DNA of 64,000 bases, from the NCBI GenBank assembly GCA_008933995.1, contig WARS01000034.1:3822707-3886706 (forward strand), written 5' to 3'. A model generated the notes under the pieces. It was not told the DNA's origin. It saw nothing but the letters and a program-made list of their open reading frames with translations, and searched no databases. This stretch comes from Datnioides undecimradiatus (taxonomy: Eukaryota; Chordata; Actinopteri; Lobotiformes; Datnioididae). Of this stretch, positions 1 through 37,140 are shown in pieces (positions within the stretch are counted from its first letter, which is position 1; each line of letters opens with the position of its first letter). Both the position numbers and the translations under genes were made by a program.

Positions 1-3000
1 TCGGCCAAGAAGTAGTCCCAGGCATGACCCCCCTGCAAAACCACACCTTGTCCTAAATTTCTCAAAGTCATGCAGTCATACTGTACATACCTCTTAGCAA
101 GAGCCGACTCAATAATTGATCACTTTGGCTCGGTTTTACTACATGTTGTGAGCAGTTCTGCGGTCGGAGGACAGGAGAAAAGTTGAAAATATCTTCATCT
201 TGCATTTTAGATTCTCTCTCTCTGTTTCTAACACATGCACAGTTTGCAACAGGGGAAGGGGACCGCACTGTGGAACAAATGAATCAAACATGACAGAGGA
301 AATGTGGAATTAATGAATCCTTGTCATTTATCTTTAATGTCAATCATTGAAGCGGTTGCACAGTTTCATTTAGATGCATGCATTTGCTTTGCATTTGGAT
401 GTGGTTTCACGTCAGGTGGGATATCCCACATCAGACCGTCACATAGGTTGTCATTTATAATTAAGGGGACTTAAAAGGCTTTCAGATGGTTAGACTCTCT
501 CTCATTCACCTTTAACTCCTTAAGTCTTATGGAGCAAAGGTTAAATGGAAAGGAGTAAGATGAGAGGAAATGGTACATAAGTGCGTAACCTTATCAGAGG
601 ACTGATAAATAGAATTTGGACAAATATGGTAAAAACATGTGTAAAGTTAACTGAGAGTCAGGGCAGATGATGGATGAGCTCACACTGACCTTAGCCAGTT
701 GTCTGTTTGCTGATACATCTGTTTGCTAAAGAGGCAAGTGGAGTGATTAGTTCTGCTCCAGATACTGTCACATAATACTTAAGTGCCATTGTGTTTACTC
801 AGGGCCACACAGTCACACACACACACACAGCAAATGAACTGCAAACCTCCATACAGTACAATATGCATACTTTAATATATGCATACACTGGCGCTGGCAT
901 CAATCCTCGCATGAATATACATGTGTCAACATGAGGTCAAGACTTGAAACTGTTCCTCCACTGACTGAGCATGGGTATTACATCCCCTAATTGGACTGAA
1001 ATGAATCGACTAATTCAATTTAAAGTCAATCGAAAAGCCAAACGTTAGTTCAGACCTCCTGCTTCTCTGACCGTAGCGGAGTGAAGCTGGTTGGAAATGG
1101 GTTAGCGTTACATCTGAGCTGCACAGCTGCATTTCTCATGTGGAAGTGCAACAAATTGGAAGATTGTTAGCGGTTAAAAAAAAAAAACCCTCAATACGTT
1201 GGAAGCAAACCACGAGCAGTCACTGAATCAGAAGCTGTCCGTTTAGTATACCTCATGCTTTGTTTAACCGCTTTTTATGCTATAGCTGCCACATACAGCA
1301 GCTCATATGGAAACAATGTACCTGAGGCATATATTCTTTAAAAGCCAAATGAAATCAGTTCATTTCATTATCGCTGCACATGCTTCGAAGTGTTTCCATG
1401 TGGTCCTGCTTGTGCAATGTTTGGTTAGGGGTTGGTTGGTCACTATTATGATTTTCATGATTGTTAAAAGAATGGCATTATTCAAGGAATGCTCTAAGAG
1501 AGTGTTAGAGTGGCATGTTGGAGTCCCTTGGCTTCACATGGCGGGCTTTTATTCTATTGGTGCAGAAGCAGCAAAACTTGGGAAACATAAGTCCAGTTTT
1601 GGCCCTGGTTCCAGGCTTCATGCTCAGCTAGGCTAACTGCATCCTCGCTCCAGCTCTCACAGATGTGAGGTTGATACGGATCATCTCCACTCCCAGACAG
1701 ACAGCAAATAAGCATATAATGTGCGATGTTGAACATTTCCTGGGTTTAAGGTTCCATGTCTTAAAGTGCATCATTTGTCAAAGTGCTCGAGAAGATACTC
1801 AAATGTGTGGCAACATGTTGATCTGTGTCATATCCAACCCTTCTGCACTTCTTGTTTTCTTTCTTTATGCTGCTAATGCACTCGGAGACTGAAGAGATTT
1901 TTCATCCTGACATTGTGATTCAAGAAACGAGACATGAGCATAAGTGCTTCGTATTCATCCTAATGATCAGCATCCTCCTGTGTAATCTTATTTAGGCAGC
2001 GTTTAGCGACACTTGTTCCACGCTGATATTTTTAGCCGGCGGTATTATGCTTCAGCGTTCAGTGCAGATGTTCCAGTTGGCTGTGATGTTTCCAGCCTGT
2101 GTGTGTTTTGACATGGACTGAATGCACCCGGCAACAAACAAAGTCACTCGGGTGTATTTAGTGCGTAGTCACACACTCTGCAGCCGCGGGTTCCTTTACA
2201 CACTGCAAGCAGATATGCATGCACGCACACAGCGCTGTTCTTTAACCTTTACAATTGACTTGAACCAAATAGGCGGAGGTAGCCGATGCTTGGTCGTCAT
2301 TGCATCCCGCGAGTATAGTCAACCAACCACAAAGTAACTGGTAGTGAAACTCCCCATAGGCATGACCTCAGTCAAGGCACTACTCCCCAGTCCAAATATT
2401 AAAGGGCTTTGACACAGAAATTAATAAAAGCTGGGAAACCTAAGCCCTGATTTCAGTTGTGTTCCTTAGCACAGGCTGGAAACAGAAGGTGACCTGTGAG
2501 TAATTGCCTTTAGTCATCTCTGGGGCGCCATCTGTTTGATCCTGGTCACCTCAGAGCTCATTCTCGGATCCATTAATGGACAGCCAAAAGGTTTTCTCCT
2601 CTAGCTTAAAAACCTGAATTTTATTTGTCATCTGCAATAAAGGAACAAGAATTTATTGGCTGGGTTTATGCAGGGGCACCGGGAAAAGCTGCAGATAGAC
2701 AGCACGGTAACGCAGGAGAAGTTGCTCTCCAGCAGTGTGGTGTGTGTTTTGGCATCAACAGGGAGTTCAAGTGCGGTTCCAGTGGAGCTTTAGGCCAAAT
2801 ATAAAAATCATTGATTCAGCAACAGCATAAACATAATTCAAACAGCCAAACCTCACATTCCTTTTGAGGGGGAAAAAAAAAGTAATTTAAAAACTTGCTC
2901 TGCTGCCCTTTGTGTTTCCTGCCCCTTGCCTCCACTGGGCTTTATGTGACATTTACAAAGAATCAATGGGGTGTTGTGCTGTGGACTGTGTTGTCCCACA

Positions 3001-4308
3001 GAGATGTACTGCTGTGCAGCAAAGGTTGAAAAGCAACACTGTAAAGTGCTGTAGGTCCGCTGCTGATACAGATACGGTGGAAACTAACAGCGTGTCACAC
3101 GGTGGCAGGTTGTAAACACAAGCCAACTACAAGCAGGAGAGTTATTCCTTTAGTCAATGTATTTCATCACTTTCCCCTTGCTTTGATACGGGCGGAGACA
3201 TTTTTCTCCTTCACTCCCCTCATGTACTTTTTTTTTTTTTTTTGGGTTACCTGCCCTTGTAACGCCTTTACACTTAGAATTCATTCCCAATTAATCTTTT
3301 ATCATTAATTATATGAATGAGTGCTAGGTGAGATTTACAGACAGCTTCATTCACACAACGTATTAAGTCACAATAAATTACATGTGGATGTGAAATCAGC
3401 CCTGGCAGATCATTTAAAGCTAATATATCATCAAAAGCAATACTTCTGGCTGAACAAGCCCGGCCTCCTATTGTACGGTAAGGGTCACTCTCCTTATTGA
3501 TCTTTGTTTCAGCTTCCCCTATTTTCATCACACAAGCAATCCTGTCAGTCAGTCAAAGCTCCGACTTAAATGACTCCCGAGGGCAAAACCACATGTACTG
3601 ACTTTTTACAATCATGTCAGAAAAAGTATAAATAGCCGTCTGTATTGATCTGCAAAGTATTTGTTTCTTCTGTCGAGTAATTTATGATTTATTATAACAT
3701 GATTAAACAGTTGGCAAATAAGCTTTTACATGTACGTGCCTATCAGCTTATAGTCTAGTTACAATGTCATTCTGTTGGGCAGTGTATATACAGTAACTTC
3801 ACATCTTTAAATCTGTTTATTTGACCTTCTTTGTTGTGGTTTCTGGCTTCTTTATATTCTGTTTTAATTAGCTTCCATTCGCTGTCAGGTCCTTTATATT
3901 CACACGGCTGTGTCATGTGATATTTCATCTTGTGAATGAAAAGCAGCCCTCCGCTTACAGGAAAGTGGAATGTGAGGTTTCGACAAACCTGCACGCTTGC
4001 AGGCCTTAAAGAGCCATTTGCATTTGGACAGTCACCAACTGGAGATGAGTACGTGTGGGGTTTTTGTGCTACGGTCAAGAGTCTGACCAGGTGTGACTTT
4101 ATGAGAAAGGGAGTGGGACAAACAGAGCTGAAGCCCTTAAAGAAAAGCCTTTCCCAGATAAAGTGAAACTAGCAGGGGCTTCATTGTGAGGGGTGGGCAA
4201 TGAGGTCGCAGTGGCCGGAGGTTTAACCAGGCCGGACAGCTGTGATTGATGCAGCTGACTGTGTACTTATTGACATAACCCTGACACGTCTTTGTGCTTC
4301 TGTATCGC

Positions 4309-4339
<31 letters not shown>

Positions 4340-4342
4340 GTG
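4309..4342. repeat. (TG)n microsatellite
   Basis: A TG run with one T insertion, then TGCG. Simple sequence repeat. Confidence 0.95.
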
Positions 4343-5754
4343 CGTCAGGAGATTGAAGGATCAGATGTTATTTTCTGCACCGCATCGACTTGAAAATCAG
4401 TATTCCCTTCCTGAACAGTGCTGCATAATACAAGGGGAGCTGTCCGCCGTCCTGAAATCAGCTGAACCAAAGCCCCACTGAGGCAGCGCCCTCGCTCAAC
4501 TACTTTGATGTCTTTATAAGGAGCAGCTCTTTATGGCGAGCTTTAAATTGATTGCATCATCACACGCTGTTGGCATGTTTCCAGTTTTCAGTGAGACCAG
4601 GCCGATGTTTGTAAGGAGCCCAGTTTCATCTCTGGAGGACACACAGATCCAAATCCCACTAATCAGCTCAAGTACAGTTCAGTCTTAATTATGATCCCAG
4701 ACTGGAGTTAATATGCACGGAAAAGACTTTACAGCACAGAGTGCAGCACAGTGCAACATGACAAATACAACACTTAGGCACAACCATAAAGAAGCAGGAT
4801 AGCAGTGACTCATTGCCGTCTGCCATCAGTGCTGATAGGCTATGGATTTAGCAGCTTTGTGGCTGACAGAGAAATGCAAATGACTGCATATGGTGGGGTT
4901 TGGTAGCTGGAACCAGACGTGAGAAACCAGGGTAAAAGGTAAATAACATGTCTGATTAAAAACAACTCTTTGTGATATTGATTTAACATCAGCAGTTTCT
5001 GTTTTACATCTCAGATTAATGATGTGCTAAGTGTGTTTACCTCCAGGCTTCTGAATCTCTGCTGATTTTTCTTTTTCTCTGCGATTCAGATATTTCTTTT
5101 ACTCCGTGTCGGCTGTTTCTCCGGTTGACAAAGTGACCAATCACAGCGTTGTTCTCGGAATTTGGATTTGAATCATCATCAGCTGTCAGAGCAGTTATGA
5201 TGCCACAGACTTTGCCTTTTTAGAGTTGCTGTTGATCACTGCCAGCGCTCCATCACAGGGATGTCACAGCTGACACCAGATTTAAAACCTCTGTATGCCA
5301 CAGAGAGATTCATCTAGCGTTGATGAGCTTATTCAGCATTGTGTGGACTCATTTGGCAGGGGTTGTTCAGTGTGTTTTCAGAAAGCAGTAACACAGTGAT
5401 GGTGCACAGCAACGTGCTACTAGCCATGCAGCTAATTGACGACAGTCAGTCACAATAACACATTGTAAACATTAGTGTGACCAATCCTTGACAAAGCCAA
5501 ACAACCTGCTAATGAACAGAACCTGGGTAAAATGAACACAATGAGTCTGAATACTGAAGTGAAGCAAAGTGGATCTGATTGGCTGGATTGGTGAATCAGA
5601 ATGTCTTTTGTGCACTCAGTGACCTTGCATGCGTTTCCTTCTTTAAGTGAATCCAAAGCCTCTCCTGCAAATTAACAACTTTCTGAAACTTTTGCAGATT
5701 TTTTTAAAACTCCATTATGCTTGTTTAGCAAACATCCTCACTCTGCAAGATGTT

Positions 5755-6598
5755 CAGAGAGCATGCAGAACAGAGCTTAATGTTCAAGGGGTTACATAAA
5801 AAGAAACCACACGTGCGCGAGCTGGTTCGTCTCACGCACGCAAAGCAGGCGAGCGCGGACGCACTGAGAGCCAAAGCATGTTGTCGTCAGATTGTAAAGC
5901 TATATAAAGTGAGAGCACTTCCTGGGCAACTTTGAACAACATGCACCAATGTTTCATTTATGAACGGCACCAAGTCGCAGAGAAAGGCTGAGTAAGAGGG
6001 AGTGGAAAAGCCAACAAACAGAGAAAGGGATGTGGGTTGGATGAGAGGACGGTGGGGCAGTGGTCGGAGCTGTCTTGCCAGGAGCCCTGGAGTGTGTTAA
6101 TTTGGAACATTAACGAGAACAATGAGGGCGACTCAGAGGAAAGAAGCTCCATTGGAAGCAAATTGGAAAATGTGTTTTGACAGATTGATGCCAAGTCAGA
6201 CAATCATAATCTACCGACAACAGCACGCAGAATGGAGCTAAGTGTTCATAAAAAGAAACTGTGTGTATTCATGTGCGTGCGTTTGCGTGTGTTTGCACTG
6301 AGAGCCAAAGCATGTTGTCTTGAGATTGTAAAGCCGTGTAAAGTGTGAGCACTTCCAGGGCCAGTTTCAACAACCAGTACCGATGTTTCATTTATGAAGA
6401 GGGCGAAGTGACGGGGGCGGAAGAAGGTCAGGCGATGGCTGGAGTTGTCTTTGCTGGGAGCGTCGATTGTGTTAAGTTGGAACATTAATGAGCGTAACGA
6501 GGAAGACGAAGAAGCTCCTTTAGCAAGAAATTAGAAAAATTTCTGGCGACAGATCGATGCCAAGCCGGACAATCCTTTTCTACTGACAGCAGCACAAA
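5755..6598. repeat. Diverged tandem duplication of about 0.4 kb
   Basis: Copy 1 (about 5755-6229) and copy 2 (about 6230-6598) share a series of blocks in the same order: ATAAAAAGAAAC, GCACTGAGAGCCAAAGCATG (5861 and 6295), GATTGTAAAGC, GAGCACTTCC, GATGTTTCATTTATGAA-like, TTGGAACATTAA, and a GATGCCAAG...GACAATC end. The offset falls from 434 to 369, so indels have accumulated. No coding content. Confidence 0.85.
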
Positions 6599-6683
6599 TC
6601 CAGTTAACTCAGCTTTAGGTGTAACGCCCGTAATAAGGCCACATTATGTGCTGTTAATAATTAATAAAGCACATGATGTCTGG

Positions 6684-6800
6684 CCGCAACTAATGATTAT
6701 TTTCATTATCGGTCCATCGGCAGATTATTTTCTCGATGGATCGATTCAGCATGAATTATTCAGAAATCATTTATTAATGTCAGGAAATCGTGGAATACGT
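6684..6800. repeat. Fragment of a common teleost interspersed repeat
   Basis: Contains CAACTAATGATTATTTTCAT, then a block with AGATTATTTTCTCGATGGAT, very close to a sequence that recurs in many fish genomes (CAACTAACGATTATTTTCAT...). I recognise the repeat but not its formal name. More degraded relatives seem to occur at about 8400-8510. Confidence 0.6.
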
Positions 6801-9284
6801 CAATACTGATAACAACGCGGTTGTTAGGATGAAGTTAGTTACAGATGACTGTGCCGATGCTGTGGCCTACATTTTTAAATCATGAGGACAGATGGATGAC
6901 ACGGGTTCCGCTCGCATGTTTTCCCCGTATTTACATCGCAGTGCCATGGTGCGCCAGACATAATCTAACACGGCTCAAACTTCATACCGCTCGCTTGACA
7001 CAGATTACAGCTGACATTTTAATAGACCTATATCACACAGTGCAGTAAACCCGCAAGCTGCTATCTCCCAGTGTACCTTTAAACCAGAACCAGAGGAGAG
7101 CACTCTGTATTCTTTTATTCCTTTCTTCTTCTTTTGGACCCTTTAAACCAGAACGAGCGCGTTTTTTAATGGAGCCTCCTGCTGAGTCTGAAGATGATAC
7201 GCTCGTGAAGCACGCACGCTGAGTCTTACTTCAGGCTAATTGCGAAGTTTTACCGAATTTTCCGTTTCCTCTTCTTTATCTATTTTCCCGAGATGTTCCG
7301 TTGTGCGAGAAGCTTGTCTCATTGCTTCTCATCTCAAGTCCACACAGCAGAAACACCTTCCAGGGAGGAGGAGATTTTCCGAAAGCACTTAAAGTCATTT
7401 TATCGGCCCATAAAAGAAAGACTGAGACACTTTTTTCTATTCACTGCAGACTGAGCTGACATGTTAAAATGAATACATATATAAAAGGAAGTGACCCAAA
7501 CCCTGATTTACATCTTCTATGTGTATTTCACTCTGCTCTACCCACCACTTAACTCACATGTCCTTGTATGCTGAGTAGGGTCCTCAGCTCCAGCAGGACG
7601 CAGGACACTCAGCAGCTGAGGCTTTTTTTTTTCTTTGAAAAGAAGAAAACAGTCTCCCGTAGAACTGTGCTCGAGCTGAAATTACCCTAGTTGTTCTGCA
7701 GAGTGTAAAGTGGTGAGAATTGGCAGGGGGGAGGTGGCTTTTACGCTACAGGCTGTAGTAAGCATTGTCATAATGTAGGCTAAAGCATCTTGGGAGAGCT
7801 CTTCGCCTTTTGTGCAAATTCAGTCGGTCTGGATAAAGATCTTGAGGGGTTTTTACGAGATTTAATGTCCCATGTTGAGTGCGTGTGTGTGGTCTATTCA
7901 GAAAAGGAAGGTCAAACAAAATTATTTTCACTTCCAGCAGTAACAAGCAATAAGGCCATTGGCAGAGGCAGTCCTTAAAATGGCCTCGGTCCTGAGGCTG
8001 CTTCTTTGAAGTGCTCCAGCGCCTTGTTTAAATTACAATTCAAGTTCTGAATTGAAAATGTGTGTCAATAAAGGTCAGCGCAGAAATGCCCCAGTGACTC
8101 AAATCCCCCTCCGCTGCTCGCCTGATTTTCGTTTGAACAGAGTCACACAGAGGCTGACTAATGTTAGGGTGCAGCGGCACAGCAGAGTCCAAGCTGGACA
8201 TTAGTCACGTATCAGGTCAAACAAAAAAGTCGCAGAGGGAGAAAAATGAGGAACAAAATATGAGAGGAATGTGAAAAATGTCCATCGGAATGTCCCAGAT
8301 CTGAAGGTGACATCTTCAGACTCAAACATAGTCAGTTTACAGTGGTATAAAACAGAGACGAGCAGCAAATCTTCTGATTGGAGAAGCTTCACTGCATGTC
8401 TGGTAATTTTCCTTGATTAACGACTTTCCCAACTACTCAGTTATCAGAACAGCTGATTCATTTTTCCTGACGAATCAATTAATTCCCAATTAATTTTGCG
8501 GCACTAATATGATTGTCGGTCGATGTCGAGACATTTATCACGGGGCATAAAGACCTACTTCCGGTTGCTCTTGAGTTGCAGAATATGCAAAGCCACAACA
8601 GTCATATTTACTGATGAAATGTAATGTCACAGAAAGGGGGATTATGATCTACCCTGATGGCCATGTGTATGTGCTACTATAGATATTGCCTTGGCTGAAC
8701 CCTGAGATGGATTACTTTGCTGGACAGTAGCAATCCGAATCAAAGCTGCAGTATACGAGAGATTGAAACATTTGGTGGGATGCACCCAGAGCTCAGTGTT
8801 TGGGGCTGTGCGTTCTTGCTGACTGGAGCATGTGGCGGCTGAGCAGGGAAGGTCTGCGCCAGCTGGCTGGACTGCTCTCTGTGATTGGGAGGTCTGACAT
8901 ATGATGCAGCAAAAAACAACCTGACTGGCTCCAGTAACCACCATCTTTGCTGCTAAATACGGATGGGCATGTATATGTGATGTGGAGAAACACATTCGGG
9001 TGGACAGCGAGGTTATGCCTCGCCGTGCAATACATCACTGTGATCCAATCTTTGTTTTTAGTGTTTTAGACCGCCCAATGAAGAGACGGGGAGGATCAAT
9101 ATCTGTAATGGCAGTCTATGAAGGACTAGCCATGTCAGATCAATTAGACACGGGAGGTTTTATGGGGGATATAAACATCAGGGTTCTAATTTAGACAAAA
9201 ACACTGAAGGGAAACTCAGTGTTCTGCTGGTGGGTTTCTTAAAACTGAGTTACAAAATGATTGAGATAAAGATTTATTTGTAGT

Positions 9285-9620
9285 TTGTTTGTTTGTTTGT
9301 GCTACTTGATTCCCATGTGCACATACAACTCCAGCAGCAGGACTTTTCCTCTAACCACCATCAGCAGGTCAAGAGCGCTCCACGTTTCCTTTTCATTTAG
9401 CACCATCGTCAGATCAAACTTTCAGCGTGTTCAGCACTTTATCACCAAATATCTGCAGCACCAGCGCCGTTCCCATCAGCCTCTGCAGCTGTGCATTGTA
9501 ACTTTGGTGCTAAATAGCAAATGTTAGCATGCGTACACATTTAACTAATACATGGCAAACAGTAAACGTGCTTAACAGCATTATTTGGCATCGTTAGCAT
9601 GCTCACTTTCAGCATTGTGC
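9285..9620. repeat. Degraded repeat with GTTAGCATG words
   Basis: Includes a TTTG run at the start and repeated TTAGCATG/GCATGC words (about 9524-9605), a composition seen in old percomorph interspersed repeats. The family is not identified. Confidence 0.35.
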
Positions 9621-11037
9621 GTTTCATTTTGACATGCAAAATGAAAGAAAAAAAATATTTTCTAACACACAATGAACATGATCAATTAACAGTTTCAGTT
9701 GCTGCTTCCGTAGTTTGTTACATACAGACTAGATTCCTCCTCATCTAATGCTTTGAACTTGAAAAACATTTTTAAAAGAAGGAAAAGATTTTCATTAAAT
9801 CATGAAAATAGTTTTTGTTAGTTTATTTTTGCCAGAGGCAGTATGGGAAGTTGATTGAGTTTGTGCTGTGAACTGACGCTTTTGAAGCTGTAGTGTGAAA
9901 AACTTTGAGAAATTGATCCCTCTTTGAAAGCGCATGAATTGATTGGTTTGAAAGAAAAAAAAAATCTTTGAGAGCAACAGAGTGGCCTTTTCACCAGCCG
10001 TAAGAACAAAGCACCCCGCTGCTGCGTTTGAATGCATGTATTTGGATTCCTGGTATGTTGAAGGGAAATGCATCAAACGGGGGAAACCGCGGAAAAGACT
10101 TGATGTCAGTGCAGCAAGTTTGCACCCCATCAGCTGGACAAACACTCTGCTGCATAGTTCATCGAGGAGACAGCTTATGTGGTGTGAGGGCAGGGGTTCC
10201 ATAGCAACAGAAACTTACAAACATTCATAGAAATCCTGCAGTCAGTAACTTATTTGCATTCACATTTAAATAAAAAATACTGAGAGAGCGAAACCTAAGA
10301 GGGAGGAGCCTGAACCATCCCAGAACAAAGACAAAGCAGGGTTTTTAATCATTCCTTGTTGGGTCTCTGTTTAAAAATGCAACTTAAATTGGTGAGAAAT
10401 GTAAACACAGCTGATTTTATGTTCTCGTAGTCCAATTTCAGAGTGCTTGAGCTTGAATTATCGCTTGAATTTGACAGAAACCACTGAATAACTTGGAACA
10501 TGGGTCAACTGTAACCATGTCTTCAGTGAATTAGGTGATCCTGACTTCCCTCAGGCATCAACATCACATTAACAGACCTCCAACACTAATGACAGTCTCA
10601 GTCATATACTTCAGCATGCTAGTACAGCATTACCTTCTGAACATCTGAACATTGGCATTTTAGCGTTATAATATTCACATTTGCTCTGTTATGCTGATGG
10701 CGGCCTCCACCTCAAAGAAATGTTCTCATGTCAACAGTCATTTTTATCAGCAGAACCATGTCCTCTTTTCTGTCTCGCTCTGACTTACAAAAATAAAAAA
10801 GGAAAGGTTTATTTTTGCTGGAGAAAAACAAAAAGCGAGCAGTGAAATATTAATGACATCTAGGTGAACTTTAAGAGTCAGTTTCCACTTCCCGCTTCCC
10901 GCTGCGAGACTCCAGCTCCACGGTGCAGTGCCTCCACACACTTCAGTGCCCTCTGAAAATCCCCTCACTCCACGCACACACTCACACGTTTCCTCTCATA
11001 TGCATGCACTCTTGCACACACTGCTGTCTCCAACCGA

Positions 11038-11079
11038 CACACACACACAAATACTCATACTTACACACACACACACACA
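11038..11079. repeat. CA-rich microsatellite
   Basis: Two CA runs separated by an AT-rich spacer. Simple sequence. Confidence 0.85.
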
Positions 11080-12906
11080 GTGTGGATTTGTTTTCTCTGT
11101 GATGAGAGGGATTATGGGATAAAGGAGGCGAGGCCACGCCAGTTTAGTTCAGTTTGGACCAAAGCTGCTCTCAGCAGCAGCACAATGACAAACACAGATG
11201 AATGTCTGGCTACACACTGGAGATGCGCGCAGCCGTTAACGCCACGGCCTCGGTATATTTTGAGCGCAAGAGCCTCTGATTGGGATTCTGAAGTGGCGGC
11301 GGATCTGTTTTTCTTTCGGATGACCGAAGATCAGCAGAAACGCGTTCGCCTGACTGAAATCCGTGGATGGCAACAGAATGGAGAGGAGTTAAACCCAAAG
11401 GCCAGAAAGTGCTGAAATGGATCTATCGCTTCGGAGGATGACTTGAATATCAGCTGTTTGTGTTTGCTTTTCCTTGCACTCGAAGTGAATGGAATCTTCT
11501 TGCTCCTACGTGACAGCTGCTGAGCCGGCTGACTGAGAGTGTCTGACACTTTCACTTTACTCCAGTGGAGCTTGTTATACACTTTTAATCGAAGGACAAT
11601 TTTCTTTTCCGCACACTGCGAGCTATGACATGACTCACTGATGTATTCAGCCCATCAGCAACGCAGTATGGGAATGGATCGGCTGGATTCTTACGGCGAT
11701 GACGTCCTCATCTAGTATGCATTCCCTTTTGTTTCAAGGACTTGTTCAACATATGAGTCAACTAACTGGGGCCTTGACTCTTTTTAATGGTAGAGGCCCC
11801 AAGAGCTGAAGCTGTGATGTGTGACGTCTTTGTGATGTAAAACACACAGCGGAGAATATGCTGAGCCACAGAATATTAGTCTGAATTCTGGCACTGAGAA
11901 AGCCATTCATCTTTCCGTTGTTACCGCAGCTGTGCGTCGCAGATTTGAGGTCAGGACAATAAACTCGTCCTCGAGGTTTATGGCTGTGGGAGGTGCTGCT
12001 CTCCAAAATAAATCAAACATGAGAATAAAGTGCATAGATGCCTAAATGTATTGGTGTTTCACTGGCTTGATGATGTTTTATTGCATTTGTTATTATTGCT
12101 GAGGAGATCAGCGCCTTATGGTCTGCGCATGATTAGTCACTGTGGCGTGTGGGACACATCTGACACTTGACTTTTTAACTAAGCACGGTCGATTCAGGAC
12201 GAATGTCTGTTCAGTTCTTATTATAAGATGAACTCTTCTGTATAGTTCACACTGAGGTGAAGCTTCTCTCCTCTCCTGTCACCCCCCTCCCCCCATCCCC
12301 ACCCTCCTGACATCCTCGCTGACAGCGTTTGCCTGATCTGCAATAACCGTATCAGCCGTCACATCACTGCCTTTCCTCACCGCACGTGCAGTTTCGCAGA
12401 GCTCTGCTCGCGCATACACCCATTGATTGCCTATCTGAGGACCCGATGAGCCGTCATTTGACTGTGGTCAGCCGCACTAAGCAGAGATATCTCTCGCTGC
12501 AAGCCGCACACCGAGAGACAAGAAGTCACACTAATTGGACTGAGAGGGGTCAAAGCGGCGCTGTACAGAGTGTTTTCACCCAGGGAGGGAAAAAAAGAGT
12601 CATTAATTCAGCGCTGACTCTGCTCTTCAGTGATTTCACTCTAGTTAGAGTCTAAAGCAGGAGTTTTGTTTGTTATCGAATGCTTGTTTACTTAGAACCG
12701 ACAGTTTGCAGGTGGATGGAGAGAGTTTGCTCTGCTTTGATTAAAGATATTGGAAAATGACACAGAAATCAGAAGCATTTACTAACCTGCTTAAAAACAG
12801 AAAAGGCTTTTCTTGTGTCGAATGTGAGACTAAATCGTTTCACACATCACACTGATTAAAAAAAAACATAATTCCCTGTCCTTTATGTTTCAGCCATAAG
12901 AACAAA

Positions 12907-36013
<23,107 letters not shown>

Positions 36014-37140
36014 AGGCTACTCCTTATGCTTTATAGTGTGGCCTACGCAGTCAGTAGAAGTCTGTCTTTAAGCGTCTTGCTGTATTTGAGCCTGCTGGAA
36101 GAGTTGTATATTTTTCTTAAGGTCTTAATGGTCTCCATATCATAATCAAAGCGTACGACTCTTTGCAGTTAAGCTTAGTATTAAAGTCACATGAAGCTCA
36201 CTCAGTAAAAGAGTAAGATGCTGAAAGGCAGTCCTACCCGACTGCACTTGCTTTTTCTGATGACACTATTGTAATGTACATTTACAAAGCCATACTGTCA
36301 CAGATCTTTGTAATATGACGTACCTAATAGAAACCCTTTTACCTGTGCATTATGTAACTTATTTGAAATCTTGTATATAATGTAAATGAATACTATATAA
36401 TTCTATGATTTGCCGTAGCAGTTTCAAGAAGCCATTGAGTATTCCGCTTAATTTGCTCTAACATTGTACAGGGCTGGAGTGAATTCACTTTCGGTTCAAT
36501 CAGTTCATAAAAGTGCAGTTTTACTACAGATATTTATAGCTGTGATTCTAATAATTTACCTGTAGAAATAACTAAGTAAAAATATGTCACGGTCAGTCCA
36601 GTGGGAAAATTGTTGCTTTTATTCACACAATAAATGTGAGGTTGAGTTTTTGAATGGCTGTATAAAAGGGAACTGATTTCACCCCTGTTTCATGACAATG
36701 CAGTTGTTGTTGTTTTTGCTTGTTTTTGCAAGATGAGAGGAGCATTTGTTAGAAATGTTGAAAATACAGGGACACTAAAATTGCACTGCATTTACCACTG
36801 CTTCATATTTTACCACATAGATTATTTTCAGATTAGAATAATAACAGTGAATACTAAACTATTCCCCAAAAAGTAAATATATAAAACTATTAAAATACTA
36901 CAATATTTACCATTTATTTAAAAAAGTAATTTATGAACAAATATTTGAGATTGAGCACTGTGTTAATCATATATGATTATTTTTAAGTTTTTGTGTTTTA
37001 TCATCATCTGTTTTGGACTAAGTTCTGTGCTTGAATGATTTATTCACACTATGTATCAAGAAGCAGTTATGTCTCTTGATGAGAAATTCAATTCCTGTTT
37101 TTGTTTTTATTTTCAATAATCCACCAATCCATTAAAAAAA
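36014..37140 (+). other. frmpd4: frmpd4 3' UTR with candidate poly(A) signals
   Basis: A-T rich sequence follows the stop. AATAAA occurs at 36629-36634 and ATTAAA at 37131-37136, the latter followed by an A-run. Either or both could be cleavage signals. The border is not proven from sequence alone. Confidence 0.55.

Larger units (their letters stand above)
1..12893. other. Non-coding 5' region, probably frmpd4 upstream/first intron
   Basis: No stretch here has coding character supported by both a recognisable protein and splice borders. Open frames are short (135 aa or less) and none resembles a family I know. The first in-window frmpd4 exon begins at an acceptor with a split codon, so at least one 5' exon should lie upstream; I searched for an exon like the mammalian N-terminal one and did not find it. 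Contents seen: short CA/TG tracts (about 811-830, 4309-4342, 11038-11079), a diverged tandem duplication (about 5755-6598), degraded fish interspersed repeats (about 6684-6800, 8400-8540, 9285-9620), a C-rich run (12282-12306) and an A-T rich background. The stretch 11.1-11.7 kb is somewhat richer in CpG and could be an alternative promoter or 5' UTR, but this is not demonstrated. Confidence 0.5.

Noticed and set aside
9795-10202. 135-aa minus-strand open frame
   Set aside because: Phe/Lys/Thr-rich translation of A-T rich DNA, including a translated poly-T run; no protein similarity.
10195-10206. RFX X-box-like GTTCCATAGCAAC
   Set aside because: Only one half-site fits the consensus, and there is no CpG or promoter context around it.
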